From CAVQBP01 sp963723205 (GTDB taxonomy: Bacteria; Bacteroidota; Ignavibacteria; Ignavibacteriales; Ignavibacteriaceae), in contig CAVRQC010000002.1 in the NCBI GenBank assembly GCA_963723205.1, positions 1 through 64,000 on the forward strand: a stretch of DNA of 64,000 nt, in the 5' to 3' direction. A program made the translations under genes and the position numbers. Below are positions 26,923-36,046 of the stretch, piece after piece (the stretch's first letter is position 1; each line of letters begins with the position of its first letter). Below the pieces are notes generated by a model, which made no database searches, was not told where the DNA came from, and worked only from the letters and a program-made list of their open reading frames with translations.

Positions 26923-28044
26923 ATGAAAGTGGGATTTATTGACATTATTCTCTTCGTACTGTTTTTTCAAATCCTGTCGCTCACACCTTTTCTTCTATTT
27001 AATAATCAAAAGAAGGGATTATCCAATAAAATACTCGCCCTGTTTTTGCTGTCAAAAGCATTATGCATTTCCAATTTCATAAGCTTCAGGTTATTTAATT
27101 ATACTTTAGAGTATTTTCCTCATGCATTTTTCTTTGGGAGTTCTTTTACTGTACTATGGGGACCCGGAATTTATTTTTATACCAGATCACTTGTAAATAT
27201 TGATTTTAAGTTTAAAAGAAAAGATTTGATTCATCTCCTCCCTTTTGCGGCTCATTTCATTTATTTATTATTTGCTTTTCATTTAAATAGTGCAGCAACC
27301 AAAAGAGAACTGATCCTAAATCATGCAGTTTTTTCTTCTTTATCTTCTCAGACTATTTTAGGTTTAGTTCATCTTATTATTTTCATTTATCTTCTTGCTT
27401 CTTTAAAAGTAATAGTCAATTACAGGGCTAATATTAAAAATTCTTTTTCTTCTATTGAAAAGATAAATCTTTCATGGATGATTTTCGTTCTTGCCGGCTT
27501 TTCGATTAAATGGTCGGCAGATGTTTGGATGTATTTTAACGGCCTCTTTGGTTTATCAGAAGAATTGCCGTTATTAATTTCGAGATTAGCTCTATTTTTA
27601 TTCGTCAACATTGTTATTTATAAAGGTTTAAAACAACCGGAGATTTTTTCAGGAATACTTGAGGCTCAGCCTACAAAAAAACCTTTTCTTTCAAAATCAC
27701 TTGAAGAGCAGTATTTGGAAAAACTCTCTGCTTATATGGAAGAAAGGAAACCTTATCTGAATCCGGATATTACTCTTATGGATCTTGCCGAACAGGTATC
27801 AATTCCTTACCGGGCTCTTTCTGAAGTGATTAACAATAAATTAAAGCAGAATTTTTATGATTTTATAAACAGCTACAGAATTCATGAATCAAAGAAACTT
27901 CTTTCAGAAAAATCAGATAAGCTCAAAACCATTCTTGAAATACTTTATGAAGTTGGATATAACAGCAAATCATCTTTTAATAATGCTTTTAAAAAATTTA
28001 CCGGAATGACTCCTACCGAATATAGACGTAGCTATGGAAATTAA
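26923..28044 (+). CDS. Membrane-bound AraC-family transcriptional regulator
   Basis: The 373-aa protein has about seven hydrophobic helices in residues 1-235, followed by a cytosolic C-terminal AraC HTH (LAEQVSIPYRALSEVIN; ILEILYEVGYNSKSSF; TGMTPTEYRRS). This architecture is common in Bacteroidota and probably couples a membrane signal to transcription. The PQQ-propeller gene follows on the same strand after about 110 bp and may be a target. The effector is unknown. Confidence 0.87.
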   Translation: MKVGFIDIILFVLFFQILSLTPFLLFNNQKKGLSNKILALFLLSKALCISNFISFRLFNYTLEYFPHAFFFGSSFTVLWGPGIYFYTRSLVNIDFKFKRKDLIHLLPFAAHFIYLLFAFHLNSAATKRELILNHAVFSSLSSQTILGLVHLIIFIYLLASLKVIVNYRANIKNSFSSIEKINLSWMIFVLAGFSIKWSADVWMYFNGLFGLSEELPLLISRLALFLFVNIVIYKGLKQPEIFSGILEAQPTKKPFLSKSLEEQYLEKLSAYMEERKPYLNPDITLMDLAEQVSIPYRALSEVINNKLKQNFYDFINSYRIHESKKLLSEKSDKLKTILEILYEVGYNSKSSFNNAFKKFTGMTPTEYRRSYGN

Positions 28045-28154
28045 TTAACAAAATGGTATTTCTAAAAGCATACTGCTTCTTTTAAGACGAACTAGTCAAA
28101 TCATTATATTAAAATTCACCCCGTAATTCAAACTAATATTAACATGGAGGTTAA

Positions 28155-29909
28155 ATGAATATAATGATCAAATCATGTTTAATACTTATAATGCTTGCCT
28201 TTCAAAATTTTTCTTTATGCGGCGAAGTTATATCCTGGAAGTTTAAAACAGGAGGTATTGTTTACTCTACACCACTAATAGTCAATGATACGGTTTTTAT
28301 AGGAAGCGAAGACAGCGTATTTTACGCAATAGATTTTAACGACGGCTCTGAAATATGGCATTATAAAACCGGGAACAAAATCCTTTCAACAGCAGCATAT
28401 TCAAATAATGTAATATGTTTTGAGAGCGGAAATGTATTATATGGATTGAATATGAACGGCACGGAAAAGTGGAAAGTTACTATTTCAGAAGGAAATGTAA
28501 CAAATCATTATGATGCATGGGATTGTTTCCACTCTTCTCCTAATATTTTTAATGGAGTTGCATATGTCGGAAGTGAAAGAGGACAAGTAATAGGTGTTAA
28601 TATTCAGACGGGGGAGGAAGTTTTCAGAATTGACACAGGTGATAGAGGTGTTGGTATACATGTTAAACCGGCAATTTATGACAATAAAATATATTTCGGA
28701 GAGTGCAGCGGGAAATTTTATTGTTACGATTTAACCACTAAAGAAAAAGTATGGGAATATAATACTAATCCGGAAAAATTGTGGCAGGATCCTTCTATAG
28801 AGACTAATCCTGTAATAAAAGATGGCATAGTTTATTTTGGCGGGCGGCATTGTCATCTTTACGGTTTGGATGCACAGAATGGCAACAAAATCTGGTGGTA
28901 TTCCGATCCTAACAATATGTGGATTTTAGGAGGGCCTACTATATCCGATTCACTATTATTCATTGGAAGTTCCAATCAGCAAATACTCCATGGATTCAAT
29001 ATCAATAAAAGAAAATTAATGTGGAAAAAATTTTTTGATGGCCGGATCTACGGAAATCCATTCGTAAAAGATGATAATGTCTTCTTTGGAACAGGTATGG
29101 AGACAAATGATGATATAGGATGTTTGTATGCCGTAAATAAACATTCAGGTGACATTGTAAATCGTTTTATCACAAATAATCAGATACATTCATCCCCAAT
29201 CGTAATTAATAATAAAATAATTTTTGGATGCTCCAATAATTATGTTTATGCTTTAAATGAACAGGAAATGCTTAACTGTGAACATCCGGAATCCAGGTTT
29301 TTAGAGGAAGGGGAAATTTATTTAGGAGAAGTTAAACAGGATACAACCATTTCTATTGGTATTACAAATCCTTATAATACTGCGGATTCCATAAGTCTTT
29401 CCTGTACAGGAAGGGGGATCTCTGCAAGTACATTTGAAATTGATCCTAAAAAATTAAAATTAGCTCCACTAAGCAAGTATTATATTCTATGCACAATTAA
29501 AGCTTCCACAATGACAGCCAATGACTATAATGTTTCCTTAAGGATGACCCGATATTTCACTTTAGATCCTGCTTCTCAGAATATAAGTAAAATTATAAAG
29601 TTTACTGTTCCTACAGTTAGTTCTATGGGCAAATCAGGGAACAAGATAAACTATATTCTGGGTCAAAATTATCCAAATCCATTCAATCCTTTAACTAAAA
29701 TAAAGTATTCAATTGCTGATCCTTCTCAGGTAGAACTAGTTGTATTTGATACACTCGGGAAAGAAATTACTAAGTTAGTAAATGGATACCTGAATGCGGG
29801 TAACTATGAAGTTTCATTGAATGCATCAGATTTTCCAAGCGGTATTTATTATTATAAGTTAAAGGCAGGTAACTACAGTTCGGTAAAAAAGCTGGTAGTT
29901 CTGAAATAA
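28155..29909 (+). CDS. Secreted PQQ-like beta-propeller protein with T9SS sorting domain
   Basis: This 584-aa protein starts at ATG 28155 behind GGAGG. A signal peptide is followed by repeated propeller blades (VYSTPLIVNDTVFIGSEDS; VYFGGRHCHLYGLDAQNG) over about residues 25-370. A linker/Ig-like region comes next. The C-terminal 80 residues begin NYPNPFNPLTKIKYSI and end in SSVKKLVVLK, the type A sorting domain recognised by type IX secretion. The protein is therefore exported to the surface or medium. Catalytic use of PQQ is unlikely, since such propellers are often scaffolds. Confidence 0.85.
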   Translation: MNIMIKSCLILIMLAFQNFSLCGEVISWKFKTGGIVYSTPLIVNDTVFIGSEDSVFYAIDFNDGSEIWHYKTGNKILSTAAYSNNVICFESGNVLYGLNMNGTEKWKVTISEGNVTNHYDAWDCFHSSPNIFNGVAYVGSERGQVIGVNIQTGEEVFRIDTGDRGVGIHVKPAIYDNKIYFGECSGKFYCYDLTTKEKVWEYNTNPEKLWQDPSIETNPVIKDGIVYFGGRHCHLYGLDAQNGNKIWWYSDPNNMWILGGPTISDSLLFIGSSNQQILHGFNINKRKLMWKKFFDGRIYGNPFVKDDNVFFGTGMETNDDIGCLYAVNKHSGDIVNRFITNNQIHSSPIVINNKIIFGCSNNYVYALNEQEMLNCEHPESRFLEEGEIYLGEVKQDTTISIGITNPYNTADSISLSCTGRGISASTFEIDPKKLKLAPLSKYYILCTIKASTMTANDYNVSLRMTRYFTLDPASQNISKIIKFTVPTVSSMGKSGNKINYILGQNYPNPFNPLTKIKYSIADPSQVELVVFDTLGKEITKLVNGYLNAGNYEVSLNASDFPSGIYYYKLKAGNYSSVKKLVVLK

Positions 29910-30275
29910 TTTTTTTTATGAAATCTTAAAAGAAGAAGTATTCTAGTCACAGATTAATTTTTATTACTAAAATAGATTTAAGATATAATTCGTATTAATT
30001 TGTGGCTAATTTAATTTTAACAAAGCACATCACTTTATTTCTGATTTTATCAGGAGCAATTTTGTTTTCCAAAAATTAAAAACACCCTGGCTTGTTTTAT
30101 TTAACCAGATCCTGGTATCATTTAATTTCATTTCGTATTCTTTTGGCAGTTTGGTGCTTGTCCTTATGGATATGAGATAAAAACCCCAAAGATAACTATA
30201 GCGATTAATAATCTTTTCATTATCAGCCTTAAAATATTGAAAGACTTATTTATTATTATTCTATTTTAAAGGGTA
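29910..30275. other. Gene-free stretch, possible degraded coding remnants
   Basis: 366 bp between convergent genes. On the minus strand a short open frame of about 70 codons without a start (30035-30250) and an overlapping signal-peptide-like 18-codon ORF are visible. Neither resembles a family I know, so I do not call a gene. Confidence 0.35.
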
Positions 30276-31130
30276 TTAAGCGTTTATATTAGATTGAAAA
30301 GATTTTGCAACCAGCAGATTTATTGCTGAAGCAGATAATCCCATTTTTTCAACTACAATCTTACATAATTCAATAGGAGAATAGCTTTCAGCATTCTCAA
30401 TATCGCTAATTGTTTTGTGAATTGTAATTAAGTAATCGATGCTTTGATCCATTTTCCTTTGAATATCAGAATCAAAAACAGGTTTATCCCATGAAGAAAG
30501 TAAAACCTTCAAATCTTTAATTTGTTTTATTCTTTTGATTGATGAAATCGTATCACTAAAATTTTCATAAATCGGTAATTCACCCGGCAGAAGAATACTA
30601 TCCCCGCTAAACAAAACTTTTTCATATTTAATATATAATGATACAGAACCACTGGAATGACCTGGTGTATGGATAACCTCTACCGATAAATCATTTTCCA
30701 GCTTAATAGTTTCATTATCACTGAGAAAATGATCGATTATAACAGAACCATCAACCAGATTTTTAAAACCAGGTACAGGTCTATCGGAAAATTGTTTATC
30801 AACATCTTCAATCCAATCTTTTTCATTTTCATGAGCTAATATTTTACAGCCGGAAACTTCTTGAATATGCTTTGCAGAACCTATATGATCCGGGTGTGAA
30901 TGAGTTAAAATCAAGGTCTTAATATTCTTTACTTCTCTTCCTTTATCCTTTATGTATTTTAAAATTGAATCACTTGAAGAGGAAACCCCGCTATCAACTA
31001 AATGAATATTTTCTTTACCGAAAATGATGAATGAATAGACAAAGCGTTCAAGATTAACTTCCGGATTGACCGGTATATAAAAAGTATGTTTCAGTGCATG
31101 GATATTTTCTGAGATTTGTATTGCCTGCAA
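30276..31130 (-). CDS. MBL-fold metallo-hydrolase
   Basis: At 284 aa this has the metallo-beta-lactamase fold. The metal motif HxHxDH appears as LTHSHPDHIG, a further His as VIHTPGHSSGS and the bridging Asp as LFSGDSI. The start is TTG 31130; no ATG is available before the core. It follows the GH9 gene after 21 bp, so it is probably the last gene of the sugar module. Possible roles include glyoxalase-like or lactonase-like hydrolysis; the substrate is unknown. Confidence 0.85.
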   Translation of the reverse strand: MQAIQISENIHALKHTFYIPVNPEVNLERFVYSFIIFGKENIHLVDSGVSSSSDSILKYIKDKGREVKNIKTLILTHSHPDHIGSAKHIQEVSGCKILAHENEKDWIEDVDKQFSDRPVPGFKNLVDGSVIIDHFLSDNETIKLENDLSVEVIHTPGHSSGSVSLYIKYEKVLFSGDSILLPGELPIYENFSDTISSIKRIKQIKDLKVLLSSWDKPVFDSDIQRKMDQSIDYLITIHKTISDIENAESYSPIELCKIVVEKMGLSASAINLLVAKSFQSNINA

Positions 31131-31151
31131 TATTCTATTTTACCTATGGTT

Positions 31152-32978
31152 TTATTTATCAATAAATTTTGAGAGTAATTTTACATATGAAGCCTGATAA
31201 TAAATAGCCGGCTCAGTTATTTCCCAGGAATTTTCAGGAGTAGAATTATTCCAGTTTAAATAACATTTTTGAGGAGGCTGGGTTGAAATATCTTTACGGC
31301 TGCCGTCATACCAGAAATTCGGTCCGCCAGGAACATATCCCGGAGGAGGATTACCATCCCACTTTGTACCGTGTCCAAACCAATCATGCCAGATTTTATC
31401 AGTACAAATTTCTGCACCGTATTTATACATATTACTTAGATAGACAATCCCGAGCGGGTTTACTCCATGAAAGTAATGTAAAATACTTATTGCTCTATTA
31501 AAATATTTTTCATTTCTAGCGGTATCAATATTATAAGTAATAAAGTCATAGTTTGAACTCCCAATAGCTGCACGTGGATTATTTGAACCCCATGTATAAA
31601 GCGCTTTGGGAATATAGGCCATATATATGTCATCTTTCGGCTGATACCTGTAAATATCTAAACCTTCTCCCTGGGCTAAATAGTGAGAGATAATTTCATT
31701 TTTAGTTTTTTTATCGGCTTCGGGAATTGCAGTATAATAAAGAATTGCATCGCCTTGCTGACTAAAATAAGCAGCAAGAAAGTTATCGTAAAATGGAGCG
31801 GTTACAAAAAACATTTTGCAGACAACACTATCATATTTCACTTCACCTGTAAGTGCAAACAAATAAATAGCCGATACTACTGCCATTTCATCCTGCCGCT
31901 TTAAGCTGCAGTCGGCATCACCAGATTTAATTTCCTGACTATCGCAGCTATCCGAACGGGGATTCCCTTGATACCAATTCCATGCTTTAATTGCTCTCTC
32001 TTTTAAGTCATTGGCATATTCAGATAAATTAGGAAATTTTGAAAAAACAATGGAAGCATGTGCAAACATACCTGCAGCAGCTATAGAAGATGAGGAACAT
32101 TCAGGTCCGTAGTATCGAGGTCTCCTGTCCTTACTTGGCGGTGAGACTACATCATAATCTATATTTCCCATTTTAATTAAAACTCCCCCATCATCCTGCT
32201 GCATTTTTTTAATCCAATCAAGTTCATACTTAACCTGGTCTATCAAATCAGGTATTCCATTACCTGATTCAGGAATATTGAAATCATCTGTAAAAATATT
32301 TGGATTTTGTTCATAAGCAGTTAAGAGCATATGAACCGGGCTTCCTGCAAAAGTAACATATTTATTATAATCACCTGCATCCATCCAGCCACCGGAAAGA
32401 ACTTTTGCAGTTGCAGCATTTTCTTTATCATAAAGATACCGGGCATCTTTATCCTGACCAGGGCCAATTAAACCAGCACTATCTGTCCATGGTTCTTCTG
32501 CATATGGTGTTTCTTTAGGACTATTAACCCGCTGATAGTAAAACACTCTCATAGCGGCCTTTAAGATATCTTTATATACATCTTTGGAAATTTTAAACTT
32601 ATATGAACCAACATTTTTCAGTTTATCAAAAATATAATATTCACCTTCTTTGTTTAAGCCGGAAAAATCGAACCACCATCCTTTATCACCTGCAGTATAA
32701 TCAACAGCACCATTATTCCACACAATTATTCTGCCTGAATAGACTACATCGTCATTATCCCATCTTCGTACTTCGTAATTAGCTCCCGGTTCGAAGCTAT
32801 CGTTAGCATTGAATCCCAATTGCGGATCAATGATAACTGCTATTTTTTGATCATCCGGCCTGTATCCAAACTGATCAATCATTATATATTTTTCAATCTT
32901 ATCCGGTTTTGCCTGTATAATTAGTGACCACATTAATACTAATGGTAGTAAAAATTTGAAGGTGCTTTTGTATTTCAT
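31152..32978 (-). CDS. Secreted glycoside hydrolase family 9
   Basis: The protein is 608 aa with a signal peptide. A CelD-type Ig-like domain starts near residue 33 (IDQFGYRPDDQKIAVI). The catalytic domain carries SGGWMDAGDYNKYV (Asp pair). A GVNPLG motif is followed by YLSNMYKYGAE and WFGHGTKWD, and WEITEPAIYYQA supplies the acid Glu near the C-terminus. Family members hydrolyse beta-1,4-glucans. It lies in a cluster with GH94 and GH130 phosphorylases and a GPH symporter, so its products likely feed them. No T9SS tail is visible. Unlike the two GH9-like paralogues in this window, it keeps an NP motif. Confidence 0.9.
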   Translation of the reverse strand: MKYKSTFKFLLPLVLMWSLIIQAKPDKIEKYIMIDQFGYRPDDQKIAVIIDPQLGFNANDSFEPGANYEVRRWDNDDVVYSGRIIVWNNGAVDYTAGDKGWWFDFSGLNKEGEYYIFDKLKNVGSYKFKISKDVYKDILKAAMRVFYYQRVNSPKETPYAEEPWTDSAGLIGPGQDKDARYLYDKENAATAKVLSGGWMDAGDYNKYVTFAGSPVHMLLTAYEQNPNIFTDDFNIPESGNGIPDLIDQVKYELDWIKKMQQDDGGVLIKMGNIDYDVVSPPSKDRRPRYYGPECSSSSIAAAGMFAHASIVFSKFPNLSEYANDLKERAIKAWNWYQGNPRSDSCDSQEIKSGDADCSLKRQDEMAVVSAIYLFALTGEVKYDSVVCKMFFVTAPFYDNFLAAYFSQQGDAILYYTAIPEADKKTKNEIISHYLAQGEGLDIYRYQPKDDIYMAYIPKALYTWGSNNPRAAIGSSNYDFITYNIDTARNEKYFNRAISILHYFHGVNPLGIVYLSNMYKYGAEICTDKIWHDWFGHGTKWDGNPPPGYVPGGPNFWYDGSRKDISTQPPQKCYLNWNNSTPENSWEITEPAIYYQASYVKLLSKFIDK

Positions 32979-33125
32979 AATTTTTTATAGGAGTTGATTT
33001 AAAAGATTAAAAGTTAATTAATAATCAATGGATAATTTATACTGTAATTTTCAATTCTCAATATTCAATTAACAATTTTTATTTGTCACTAATAGATGAT
33101 ACATCTTCCATTTAGTATATGTTCT

Positions 33126-35519
33126 CTATCCCATCACAGCAATTACTTCATTCTTATCTTTCATCTTCTCCACTGGAATTAAATTACCTGCTGTTTCTTC
33201 CCCATTAATAATCAATTTAGTAATTCCTCTTTGCTTTCTATTTTCATTTTTAATTAAAATATTAAAATCCTTACTTCTGAATCTTCTTGAAATTTTTATT
33301 TCCTTCCAGTCGTAAGGGATACACGGCTCTATTCTTAAGCCATTATAATTAGGTTGAATTCCAAGAATATATTGAGCTGCAGTATAATATGCCCAGGAAG
33401 CAGTTCCGCTAAGCCATGGCAGACGCGAAGCTCCGTAACGTGGACTGTAAATACTATTTGTAAACTGAGCATAAACATAAGGTTCAGTTTGTCTTACTTC
33501 AGCTTTTGCGTTATATGCAGAAGGCATAAATTTTCTAAAATATTCATAAGCTCTGTTACCATTACCAACCAGCGTTTCAGCAATTACAACCCAGCTTTGT
33601 GTATGCTGGAATATTGAAGCGTTTTCTTTCATACCCTTATTAAATAATCTTGATTTGATTACTTTCGGATCTGTTTTTTCTACAGCCGGATCATTTATCA
33701 TCAAACCATAGGCAGTTGAAAGACGTTTATTAACGATATCCAGTAATTTCTTTGATTTATCCTCTGAAGTATGCTCACTTATAATTGCCCAAGGCTGCGG
33801 TTCAAGAAAAATTGAAGCTTCATCATTTTCTTTTGAACCGAATTTTAATCCGTCTGCTCTATAAGCACGCAAGTACCAATCACCATCCCAAGCATATTTT
33901 TCAAGATTTTCATCCAGCTTTTCTAAATGTTGTTCGGCCCATTTTATTTCTTCCGGTTTATTTAAAATACCAGCGATTTCGATATATGTTTTTAATGCAT
34001 ATCTTAGTTGAAAAGCAACAAAAATTGTCTCACCATCAAAACCTAAAACCAGACAATCATTCCAGTCGGCAGATAATCCGCAAGGAAAACCATGCTGACC
34101 TGAATGATTTAAATTGAACTGGATAGCTTTTTTTAAATGGCCAAATACAGTTTCTTCACCTTGATCAGCATATGGGAGAACTTTATTGTAAAAAGATATA
34201 TCTCCTATTTCTTTAACAAAAGCAGGAATTGTATTAAATAGCCACATACAATCGTCAGACCTGTATACCGTTTCATCAGGTATAGGTTCACGGCCAGGCT
34301 TATGAGCAAAAGGTTTTACTACCGGCATAGCTCCACCATTAGATACTTGACCTGTTATCATTAGTTCCAGTCTTTCCTTGACTTCTTCCGGAATTGAATG
34401 AATAATACCAAGCATGTCCTGAACTGTATCCCGATAACCTAGTCCATCCCTTTCACCCGAATATATTAAACTGGCGGCACGGGACCAGGCAAAGGTCATT
34501 AAATTATTATATGGATTCCAAACATTAAACATGCTGTTAAATTCTTTATCAGGAGTTTCAGCTTTTAGCCCTTCGATTTTTGAATGCCAGTATCTTTTCA
34601 GCTTATCAAATTCTTCCTCAACCAGTTTAGGATTTCCTAATTCCTGAATTGCTTTTTTTCCTTCAGCTCCCGCTGAGCCAATTCCCATTATGACAATTAA
34701 TTCTTTTGTTTCACCTGGCTTAATTTCTAAATCTACCTGTAGGGTACCGCAGCCGTTATCTCCTACTGCAATCGAGTTTTTGCATTTGCCTTCTTCAACA
34801 ACAATCGGGTTTGCATAGGAACGGTATGAACCTAAGAATATATCCCGATCAGTATCAAATCCTTTAATCTCAGCGCCAGTAACAGCCAGAAATGTATGAC
34901 GTCCCTGACCGTCATCTTCAAAATCATCAGGCATGGAAGGCATATAAACATTAGTACCGTGATCAATTATATTATTAACTATATCCATTTTGATGATATA
35001 TTGAGAATACTGCAGATTGTTCAGATCCTGCGATAGTTTCCAATTGTTTGTGTATTCGACAAAAGTGAATATGCTGAGATTCCTTTTTACTTTTCCAATA
35101 TTAGTAATCTTAAGATCCCAGATTTCATCTGTATGATTTAACGGAACGAAATAGAGTGTTTCGGTTTTAATATCTGAATATTCCGAAGAAATTTTTGTAT
35201 AAGCAGTTCCATGCCTGCACTCTGATTTGTATTCTTTTACTGATTTACCTACCGGTTGCCAGCTTGCTGACCAGTAGTCACGACTCTCTTTATCATGAAT
35301 ATATAAATACCTTCCAGGTTGATCTATTGGAATTGAATTGAAGAGCATTCTCATAAAGCGGCCTTGTGCAGCAGATTTATAAAAACTGTAGCCGCCTGCA
35401 TTATTGGTAATTATAGCACCGTACTCAGTTGATCCCAGGTAATTACTCCAGGATCGCGGTGTATCGGGCCTTTCGATAACATACTCTTTGTTTTCATCGT
35501 CAAAATATCCGTATTGCAA
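33126..35519 (-). CDS. GH94 disaccharide phosphorylase (cellobiose/chitobiose phosphorylase family)
   Basis: The 797-aa protein starts at TTG 35519, fixed by a perfect AGGAGG six bases upstream. The N-terminal beta-sandwich (YGYFDDENKEYVIERPDTP) is followed by the (alpha/alpha)6 barrel with the catalytic Asp in LSADWNDC near residue 485, and the GQVSNGGAMP and HTQSW segments. Members split cellobiose or chitobiose with phosphate to an aldose-1-phosphate plus free sugar, saving ATP. With no signal peptide it is cytosolic. Its neighbours (GH9, GH130, GPH symporter) favour cello-oligosaccharide or a mixed glucomannan product; cellobiose is favoured over chitobiose by context only. Confidence 0.9.
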   Translation of the reverse strand: MQYGYFDDENKEYVIERPDTPRSWSNYLGSTEYGAIITNNAGGYSFYKSAAQGRFMRMLFNSIPIDQPGRYLYIHDKESRDYWSASWQPVGKSVKEYKSECRHGTAYTKISSEYSDIKTETLYFVPLNHTDEIWDLKITNIGKVKRNLSIFTFVEYTNNWKLSQDLNNLQYSQYIIKMDIVNNIIDHGTNVYMPSMPDDFEDDGQGRHTFLAVTGAEIKGFDTDRDIFLGSYRSYANPIVVEEGKCKNSIAVGDNGCGTLQVDLEIKPGETKELIVIMGIGSAGAEGKKAIQELGNPKLVEEEFDKLKRYWHSKIEGLKAETPDKEFNSMFNVWNPYNNLMTFAWSRAASLIYSGERDGLGYRDTVQDMLGIIHSIPEEVKERLELMITGQVSNGGAMPVVKPFAHKPGREPIPDETVYRSDDCMWLFNTIPAFVKEIGDISFYNKVLPYADQGEETVFGHLKKAIQFNLNHSGQHGFPCGLSADWNDCLVLGFDGETIFVAFQLRYALKTYIEIAGILNKPEEIKWAEQHLEKLDENLEKYAWDGDWYLRAYRADGLKFGSKENDEASIFLEPQPWAIISEHTSEDKSKKLLDIVNKRLSTAYGLMINDPAVEKTDPKVIKSRLFNKGMKENASIFQHTQSWVVIAETLVGNGNRAYEYFRKFMPSAYNAKAEVRQTEPYVYAQFTNSIYSPRYGASRLPWLSGTASWAYYTAAQYILGIQPNYNGLRIEPCIPYDWKEIKISRRFRSKDFNILIKNENRKQRGITKLIINGEETAGNLIPVEKMKDKNEVIAVMG

Positions 35520-35538
35520 GGTATCCCTCCTTTATTGC

Positions 35539-35557
35539 TAATTTCGGATTTCGGATT
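35539..35557. repeat. Left 19-bp inverted repeat of four-helix-bundle cassette
   Basis: TAATTTCGGATTTCGGATT matches the reverse complement of 36028-36046 at 18 of 19 positions. It lies between the GH94 ribosome-binding site and the stop of the four-helix-bundle gene. It contains two tandem TCGGATT units. Confidence 0.6.
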
Positions 35558-35603
35558 AATAAAATATAATTTTGTGAAAATTGAAATCCGTTATCAAAAA
35601 TAT

Positions 35604-35963
35604 TTATTTGTTTTTTCTTTGTTTAGCAGTTTTTGCTGATGAAGTAAATATAGCAGTTAATTCATTAGCTTCATTTAAAAGGTCTTGTAATCTTGGTTTT
35701 CTAATAATGCTCGATTCTGAAATTAATTCTAACCAATGGGTCGATTCATCTGCTTCTTCTTCAACAATTTGTATTTTGTAAATAAAATCAGCATTTGGTT
35801 TTGTCCTGCAAACAGCTCTATAATTTGCTCCAGCAGATGTTCCAGCTCTTAAACACTGACCTCCAAGAACCAGCCCCTTTTTGGAGTTTGAAAGTTCTTC
35901 ATATAATTTTATCACTCTCAAAGCAAATTTTTTAGTTCTATCTTTAAGTTCATTTGGAGCCAT
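35604..35963 (-). CDS. Four-helix-bundle protein (23S rRNA intervening-sequence protein family)
   Basis: The protein is 119 aa. I use ATG 35963, preceded by GGGGGA, rather than the overlapping TTG 35966. It has the family's features: an LRVIKLYEEL helix, LRAGTSAGANYRA in the centre, and AEESTHW-type EEEADESTHWLEL. Such proteins form pentameric four-helix bundles. They occur in 23S rRNA intervening sequences and as scattered single genes; a molecular function is not established. It interrupts a sugar-utilisation operon between GH130 and GH94 and is flanked by 19-bp inverted repeats. Confidence 0.88.
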   Translation of the reverse strand: MAPNELKDRTKKFALRVIKLYEELSNSKKGLVLGGQCLRAGTSAGANYRAVCRTKPNADFIYKIQIVEEEADESTHWLELISESSIIRKPRLQDLLNEANELTAIFTSSAKTAKQRKNK

Positions 35964-36027
35964 CAAATCCCCCTATATTATTTTGAATTTAGAAAAAAAG
36001 ATTTACTCCCGATTATCAGCAATTCGA

Positions 36028-36046
36028 AATCCAAAATCCGAAATTA
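36028..36046. repeat. Right 19-bp inverted repeat of four-helix-bundle cassette
   Basis: This is the reverse complement of the repeat at 35539-35557 with one mismatch. It contains the stop codon of the GH130 gene (TAA read minus at 36044-36046), so the repeat defines that protein's C-terminus. Confidence 0.6.

Noticed and set aside
30035..30250. A short minus-strand frame with a possible signal-peptide-like ORF in another frame
   Set aside because: There is no start codon for the longer frame, no recognisable domain, and the frames do not join into a known family.
33040..33080. A/T-rich micro-repeat (TTTTCAATTCTCAATATTCAATT) before the GH94 stop
   Set aside because: It looks like simple-sequence intergenic filler; no clear partner repeat or structure could be aligned by eye.
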